A stretch of DNA of 19,088 bases from Burkholderiales bacterium (lineage in GTDB: Bacteria > Pseudomonadota > Gammaproteobacteria > Burkholderiales > Chitinimonadaceae). Of this stretch, positions 14,952 through 19,088 are shown piece by piece. The stretch spans positions 1 through 19,088 of the forward strand of contig JAFAKZ010000448.1 in the NCBI GenBank assembly GCA_019234745.1, in the 5' to 3' direction. A model generated the notes under the pieces. The model had not been told where the DNA came from. It did not search any database and worked only from the letters and a program-made list of their open reading frames with translations. Made by a program: the position numbers and the translations under genes. Numbering within the stretch: the first letter of the stretch is position 1; each line of letters starts with the position of its first letter.

Positions 14952-15853
14952 GACACTGGCTACGCCTGCATCGCCTCGCGCTCGGCTCCACCCTGCGCCT
15001 GTTCGCCGCCAACCCGCTCGCTTCGTCGCTCAACCTGCTGGTGGTAGGCATCGCCGTCGCCCTGCCCTTGGGCCTCTATACGCTGGTCACCAATCTGCAG
15101 ACCCTGGCCGGGCGCCTGCCGAGCGACCCGCAGGCCAGCGTCTTCCTGAAGACAGACGCCAACGGCGCGGACGAGGGCCGCGTAGAAACGCTGCTCAAGC
15201 AGAACGACATCGTCGCCAGCTACCACCGTATCGGCCGCGACGAAGCGCTGCACGAGCTGGAAAAATCCAGCGGCATGGGTGGATTGGTGGCCGGCCTACC
15301 GAACAACCCGCTGCCCGACACCTTCAGCCTGATGCTGCGCGACGGCAGTCCCGATGCGCTTGATAAGCTTGCCAACCAGCTCAAGGCCGACCCGGCCGTC
15401 GACGAAGTACAGATGGACGCCGACTGGGCCCGGCGCCTGGCCGCCATCGTGTCACTGGGCCGCGAAACGACCACGACGGTCGCCGCCGTGCTGGGCGCGG
15501 GGTTGCTGCTAATCACGGCCAATATGATCCGCCTGCAGATCCTCACCCGCCGCGACGAGATTGAGGTGAGCAAGCTCATCGGCGCCACGGACAGCTTTAT
15601 CCGCAGGCCCTTCCTCTATTTCGCCATCATGCAGGGCATCCTGGGCAGCCTGGTGGGGCTGGGCGTTGTCGCCATTGCGCTGAGCCGGCTGTCGGGGCCC
15701 GTTGGCAAGCTGGCCATGTTGTATGGCGAGCAGTTCTCGCTCTCCCTACCTGATGCGACGGCGGGCGCCGCCACGCTGGCCGTAGTGCTGTTACTGAGCC
15801 TGATCGGCGCGACGCTCTCGGTGCGACGCCATCTGCGCGTCCTGGACGCCTGA
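14948..15853 (+). CDS. ftsX: Cell-division permease-like protein FtsX
   Basis: The 301-residue inner-membrane partner of FtsE has four predicted membrane segments. One follows a short basic cytoplasmic N-terminus (about 28-50), and three lie in the C-terminal half (around TVAAVLGAGLLLITANMI, FAIMQGILGSLVGLGVVAIAL and LAVVLLLSLIGATLSV). Between the first and second lies the periplasmic loop that would contact the amidase activator. The motif LTRRDEIEVSKLIGAT, on the cytoplasmic side before the third segment, is typical of FtsX. The ATG at 14948 overlaps the ftsE stop; the frame is open upstream only as a shadow of ftsE. No rpoH follows, unlike E. coli. Confidence 0.95.
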   Translation: MRHWLRLHRLALGSTLRLFAANPLASSLNLLVVGIAVALPLGLYTLVTNLQTLAGRLPSDPQASVFLKTDANGADEGRVETLLKQNDIVASYHRIGRDEALHELEKSSGMGGLVAGLPNNPLPDTFSLMLRDGSPDALDKLANQLKADPAVDEVQMDADWARRLAAIVSLGRETTTTVAAVLGAGLLLITANMIRLQILTRRDEIEVSKLIGATDSFIRRPFLYFAIMQGILGSLVGLGVVAIALSRLSGPVGKLAMLYGEQFSLSLPDATAGAATLAVVLLLSLIGATLSVRRHLRVLDA

Positions 15854-15886
15854 TCAAATAGCTGACACAACGGGCACACGCAACCC

Positions 15887-15981
15887 GGGCGCAACAGCGA
15901 AGTCGTTGCGCCGGATGAATGCATCAATGCCGCACGCCATCCAAGCGACACATGCGGCGTAACGACTTCGCTGTTACGCCC
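15887..15981. repeat. 95-bp inverted repeat of two hairpin-forming arms
   Basis: The 26-bp arms 15887-15912 and 15956-15981 are reverse complements with only two mismatches. Each arm is also self-complementary at its ends (GGCGCAAC with GTTGCGCC, and GGCGTAAC with GTTACGCC), so the DNA can fold either as two small hairpins or one long stem. The 43-nt centre can pair GGATG with CATCC. It lies 33 bp after ftsX and may terminate that operon. It is probably a genome-wide extragenic repeat, which is inference. Confidence 0.7.
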
Positions 15982-16079
15982 TACTCGATACGCCGCCCCG
16001 TCTTCCGTTGCCTCCCCACCACACCCATGCGCACTGACGTAGGCAAACCATATTTGTCACGTATACAGGAAACACCCAA

Positions 16080-16106
16080 TTGACATAGCATTTTGCGCCA
16101 TAAATC
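16080..16106 (+). promoter_or_regulatory. Possible promoter for the dioxygenase-hydrolase pair
   Basis: There is a perfect TTGACA at 16080-16085. The best -10, TAAATC (16101-16106), is spaced only 15 bp away, which is short. The surrounding 16045-16110 stretch is clearly more AT-rich than the genes around it. The call is tentative. Confidence 0.4.
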
Positions 16107-16132
16107 CAACGTCCGGTACAGAGGAGAATCGC

Positions 16133-17161
16133 GTGCAGATGCAGATGAAATTGAATATGGCAAAGGTGGACGACAGCTGGCGCAGCTGGATCAGCGAAAA
16201 TCTCCTGCTGGGCGGCAATCCTGCCACCCTGCACGCCACCATGATGCAGGCCGGTATTCCTCGCCTGGAAGCGGAGCGCGAGATACGCGCAGCCATCGCC
16301 AGCCCCTATCTGCGGCCCATCGCGCGCATGCGGGCGCGCTTGGCCAAGCGCGACTGGCTCTTGGAGACGCTATCCAGGCTCACGCGCATGCACCCCGACG
16401 CCACCAAGGTCGAACGGCGCGAACGCATTAGCCGCGACGAATTCCTGCGCGACTACTACTCGCAGAACCGGGCCGTGATCATCACGGGCATGCTGGGCGA
16501 GTGGCCGGCCATGCAGAAGTGGAACCTCGACTATTTCGCCGACACGCTGGGCGAGCGCGAGGTCGAGGTGCAGTTTGGCCGCGATGGCGATCCCGACTAC
16601 GAGGTCAACCAACCCAAGCACAAGCGCACGATGGCGTTCGGCCAGTACGTCGAAACGGTGCGCAGCGCCGGCGTGACCAACAACTTCTACATGACGGCCA
16701 ATAACAGCGGCCACAACAAGAAGGCCATCCAGGAGCTGTGGGGCGACATCACCCAGCTGCCGGAATACCTGGATGGCAGCGACCCGATGGCGGGTTATTT
16801 CTGGCTCGGGCCGGCCGGCACCTTGACGCCCTTCCATCACGACCTGACCAATAACTTCATGGCCCAGGTCATCGGCCGCAAGCGCGTGCTGCTGATCCCC
16901 GCACACCAGCTGCCGCTCACCTACAACCACCTGCACTGCTACACGCCCGTGGACGGCAACGCGATCGACTACGAGCGCTTCCCGCTCCTGAAGGACGCCA
17001 CCATCCAGGAGGTGATCCTGCATCCTGGCGAGCTGCTCTTCCTGCCCATCGGGCATTGGCATTTCGTCGAAGCGCTCGACGTGTCCTGCACGATGTCGTT
17101 CACGAACTTCGTGTTCGACAACGATTTCAGCAGCAACTACCGCACCTACAGCGAGGTTTGA
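16133..17161 (+). CDS. FIH-like JmjC/cupin_8 Fe(II)/2-oxoglutarate dioxygenase
   Basis: Residues about 12-90 of the 342 form a helical, Arg-rich N-terminal region. Residues about 95-335 form a cupin_8/JmjC domain very like human FIH (asparaginyl hydroxylase). The iron triad reads His235-x-Asp237 (in PFHHDLTNN) and His310 (GHWHFVEAL). Lys250 (GRKRVLLIP) lies 13 residues after the Asp, as FIH Lys214 does, and should bind 2-oxoglutarate. YERFP at 280-284 is also shared. Such enzymes hydroxylate side chains of proteins or peptides, or small molecules; the substrate is unknown. The GTG at 16133 is chosen because GAGGAG lies 6 nt upstream; in-frame ATGs at 16139 and 16145 are alternatives. Its stop is one nucleotide from the next ATG. 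Confidence 0.88.
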   Translation: MQMQMKLNMAKVDDSWRSWISENLLLGGNPATLHATMMQAGIPRLEAEREIRAAIASPYLRPIARMRARLAKRDWLLETLSRLTRMHPDATKVERRERISRDEFLRDYYSQNRAVIITGMLGEWPAMQKWNLDYFADTLGEREVEVQFGRDGDPDYEVNQPKHKRTMAFGQYVETVRSAGVTNNFYMTANNSGHNKKAIQELWGDITQLPEYLDGSDPMAGYFWLGPAGTLTPFHHDLTNNFMAQVIGRKRVLLIPAHQLPLTYNHLHCYTPVDGNAIDYERFPLLKDATIQEVILHPGELLFLPIGHWHFVEALDVSCTMSFTNFVFDNDFSSNYRTYSEV

Positions 17162-17162
17162 G

Positions 17163-18785
17163 ATGCAGCCGCTCAACTGGCAGGACCAAGCGGCGCTGGC
17201 GCGCCAAATCAGGGAACTGCCGCCGCTCGACAACACAGCAGTGGAAGCCGAACAGGGCGATCTGCTGATCGACGCCTGGGTACCCGGCGCGCCCCTATTG
17301 ATCAGCTTCGCCTACGTTGGGTGGGACAAGCCCAGCGACTTCTACCTGTATGGCCGCAGCAAGAAACTCGAAGGCATGACTGGCCGCCCCATCAACCGCA
17401 TCATGCTGCGCGACCGGAATAATCACTGGTATCTGCGCGGCGTGACAGGCGTGGCCGACTCGGCCGAGCAACTGGCGGAGCGCCTGCGCGCCCTGATTGC
17501 CGCCGTCACGCCCAGCGAAGTGTGGTGCATCGGCGAATCGATGGGTGGTTACGCCGCCATCCTGTACGGCATCCTGCTCGACGCCGACCGCATCGTCAGC
17601 TTTGGCGCCCTGTCGAGCTTCTCGCCGCAATTTGCCGAGCGCTACCACGATATGCGCTGGCACCGCAGCATGGCCGAGCTACCACCGTCGAGCTCGACGC
17701 TGACGACCGATCTGCCCGAGCTTGCCCGCGCGCATGGCTACGCCAAGCCGCTGCACCTTGTGCTCGGCACCAGTGCCGGGGTCAATGCGCCCAACGCCGT
17801 CAACCTCGATGTGATGCACGGCCAGCGCTTCGCCGACCTGCCGGGCGTCCGCTACCATTACTACCCTGAAGCCGAGCACGCCGTCACCCATTGGCTGAGC
17901 GAGAACCAGCAGTTCGACGCCATCCTGATGCATTGCCTGTTCGATGCGGCCGACCCCACCTTGCTGCCACGGCCCGCCCTTCCCCTGCCCGCACCGGCGG
18001 CCGCCATGGTGCAATGGCCCAGCCAGTTTCCCCGGCTCGATGCCGCGCGCGCTGCGACGGCACCGGCAGATTGCGCGGTATTGGTACACACGGTCACCCC
18101 CGGCGCACCGCTGCTGATCTGCTTTGCCGACGGCACCGACTTCGAGTTCGTTGAAGAGCGCGCCAGCCTGGAGCAAATCTACGGCTGCCGGCTCAACCAG
18201 ATCGTGTTGCGCGACGTAAGCGGCCAAGCCTGGCAGCGCGGCCTAGAAGGCCTGGGCAACGATGCGGAAGGCGTTGCCGCCAATCTGCGCACGCTGGTGG
18301 CGAGGATGGGTTCGACGAATGTGATCTGCATCGGCCACGGTCGCGGTGGCTTCGCCGCACTGCTGATTGGATGCCTACTGAACGCCTCGCGCATCCTGGC
18401 GCTGAACCCCCTTTCCCTGCTCGACGCTGGCCTGGCGGAGTGTTGGCGCGACCGCCGCTATTCAGAGCACTTGGCCGCGCTCGAGGCCTCTCCAACCGCA
18501 CCGGGGCCGCGCGACCTGCTGCCCATATTGGCGCGCTATCGCGGCAAGGTGCATATCGCCTGCACGGCCCAGGGCGAGGGCTCGGGCGACGATGTGGGCA
18601 GCCACGACGTGATGCACGCCCTGCGCCTCGCGACCCTCGCCAACGTCCAGGTGCAGCCATGGCCCGCCAGCGGCGATCTGCTTGCGTGGATGCGCGGGCA
18701 GAACGTGCTACTTGGGTTCATCGGCTACTGCGCGGAGCTTGCCAAGTTGGCAAGAGCGGCAGACACATCGAGCTCGACAATGTAG
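17163..18785 (+). CDS. Tandem alpha/beta-hydrolase-like protein, second repeat degenerate
   Basis: The 540 residues consist of two homologous halves joined by a Pro/Ala-rich linker (about 265-300). Half 1 (about 42-260) has APLLISFA, RPINRIMLRD, the nucleophile elbow GESMGG with Ser126, LDVMH (215-219), and candidate His239 or His243. Half 2 (about 314-520) repeats APLLICFA, CRLNQIVLRD and HDVMH (481-485). Its elbow reads GHGRGG with Gly393 at the serine position, and no His matches His239 or His243. Half 1 could therefore be an active esterase, peptidase or acyl hydrolase, while half 2 is probably structural or binding. No signal peptide or membrane segment is seen. The ATG follows the dioxygenase stop by 1 nt, with GAGG upstream, so expression is coupled. 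The family is inferred from motif style; the substrate is unknown. Confidence 0.8.
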   Translation: MQPLNWQDQAALARQIRELPPLDNTAVEAEQGDLLIDAWVPGAPLLISFAYVGWDKPSDFYLYGRSKKLEGMTGRPINRIMLRDRNNHWYLRGVTGVADSAEQLAERLRALIAAVTPSEVWCIGESMGGYAAILYGILLDADRIVSFGALSSFSPQFAERYHDMRWHRSMAELPPSSSTLTTDLPELARAHGYAKPLHLVLGTSAGVNAPNAVNLDVMHGQRFADLPGVRYHYYPEAEHAVTHWLSENQQFDAILMHCLFDAADPTLLPRPALPLPAPAAAMVQWPSQFPRLDAARAATAPADCAVLVHTVTPGAPLLICFADGTDFEFVEERASLEQIYGCRLNQIVLRDVSGQAWQRGLEGLGNDAEGVAANLRTLVARMGSTNVICIGHGRGGFAALLIGCLLNASRILALNPLSLLDAGLAECWRDRRYSEHLAALEASPTAPGPRDLLPILARYRGKVHIACTAQGEGSGDDVGSHDVMHALRLATLANVQVQPWPASGDLLAWMRGQNVLLGFIGYCAELAKLARAADTSSSTM

Positions 18786-18806
18786 GGAGCCTGAGCGACG
18801 TCTAGC

Positions 18807-19088
18807 CTAGCTGTAGGCCGCAACCGCCTCCGCAAAATCCGCCACATAGCCATGCCAGCCATGCGCCGTGGCCGGCTGCCAGGCCAGCACCACGTCCTCC
18901 ACGCAGCTGAACGGGCAATCCGTCACGCTCAAGCGCACCAGGCGCTCGTCCGCCAGCGCGAAGTCCGGCAGATACGCCAGCGCCCGGCCGCTGCGCACCA
19001 GCGCAATCAGCACCTGGATATCGTCCAGCCAGTAGCGGATACGGCGCGGCAGCTCATCGTCGCGCCAGCCGTCGGCCCGCGTACCGCG
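18807..19088 (-). CDS. LysR-family transcriptional regulator (partial, C-terminal part only)
   Basis: The frame is open from the right edge to the stop at 18807 (93 residues visible). RYWLDDIQVLIALVRSGRALAYLPDFALADERLVRL resembles the second half of a LysR effector-binding domain: a helix with repeated hydrophobics, 'G.A.LPDF', then the last beta strand and helix, with VEDVVLAWQP following. The DNA-binding domain lies outside the window. It converges on the tandem hydrolase gene with only a 21-bp gap and no visible terminator. Whether it controls the neighbouring pair cannot be judged, because LysR genes usually regulate divergent neighbours on the other side. Confidence 0.7.
   Translation of the reverse strand, partial: RGTRADGWRDDELPRRIRYWLDDIQVLIALVRSGRALAYLPDFALADERLVRLSVTDCPFSCVEDVVLAWQPATAHGWHGYVADFAEAVAAYS

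Noticed and set aside
15887..15981. Possible integron attC site
   Set aside because: The arms end in GTTGCGCC/GTTACGCC rather than GTTRRRY with a matching RYYYAAC, and there is no integrase or cassette array nearby.

Overview
The window is GC-rich chromosomal DNA (by eye well above 60%), densely packed with housekeeping genes. The gene order tsaE-amidase opposite queG, the rsmD/ftsY-ftsE-ftsX block, a single-domain TsaE, a purB of E. coli length and a two-gene Pho-type phosphoesterase/cytochrome peroxidase cluster fit a betaproteobacterium, possibly a Neisseriales/Chitinimonas-like lineage. That placement is inference from protein style, not a search. There are no rRNA, tRNA, CRISPR or transposase genes.

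Left part (1-4343, mostly minus strand): a Pho-box-like site (3979-3996) precedes a large secreted lipoprotein phosphoesterase (1443-3890). Downstream of it, on the same strand, is a di-haem cytochrome c peroxidase/MauG-type lipoprotein (<1-1110) that runs off the left edge. The 332-bp gap between them holds a nested inverted-repeat element with perfect 26-bp ends (1167-1434) and a terminator-like hairpin just before the peroxidase start. Next come a bidirectional-looking terminator and a 23-residue membrane-protein gene (4201-4272).

Middle part (4344-12626): a Tat-exported N-acetylmuramoyl-L-alanine amidase follows tsaE, and both are read leftward. queG diverges from tsaE with overlapping start regions and converges on a thioredoxin-fold peroxiredoxin-like gene. 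Then, on the plus strand, come a VOC protein, a secreted SnoaL-like/DUF3471-like protein, purB, and a DUF945/YdgA-type membrane-anchored protein that ends in a clear terminator.

Right part (12627-19088): rsmD (minus) diverges from ftsY-ftsE-ftsX (plus), a compact operon for membrane targeting and division. A 95-bp double-hairpin inverted repeat follows ftsX. Next is a tightly coupled two-gene unit: a FIH-like JmjC/cupin_8 dioxygenase, and 1 nt later a 540-residue protein made of two alpha/beta-hydrolase-like repeats, the second of which has lost the nucleophile serine. This unit is the best candidate for something poorly described. The window ends in the 3' part of a convergent LysR-type regulator gene.
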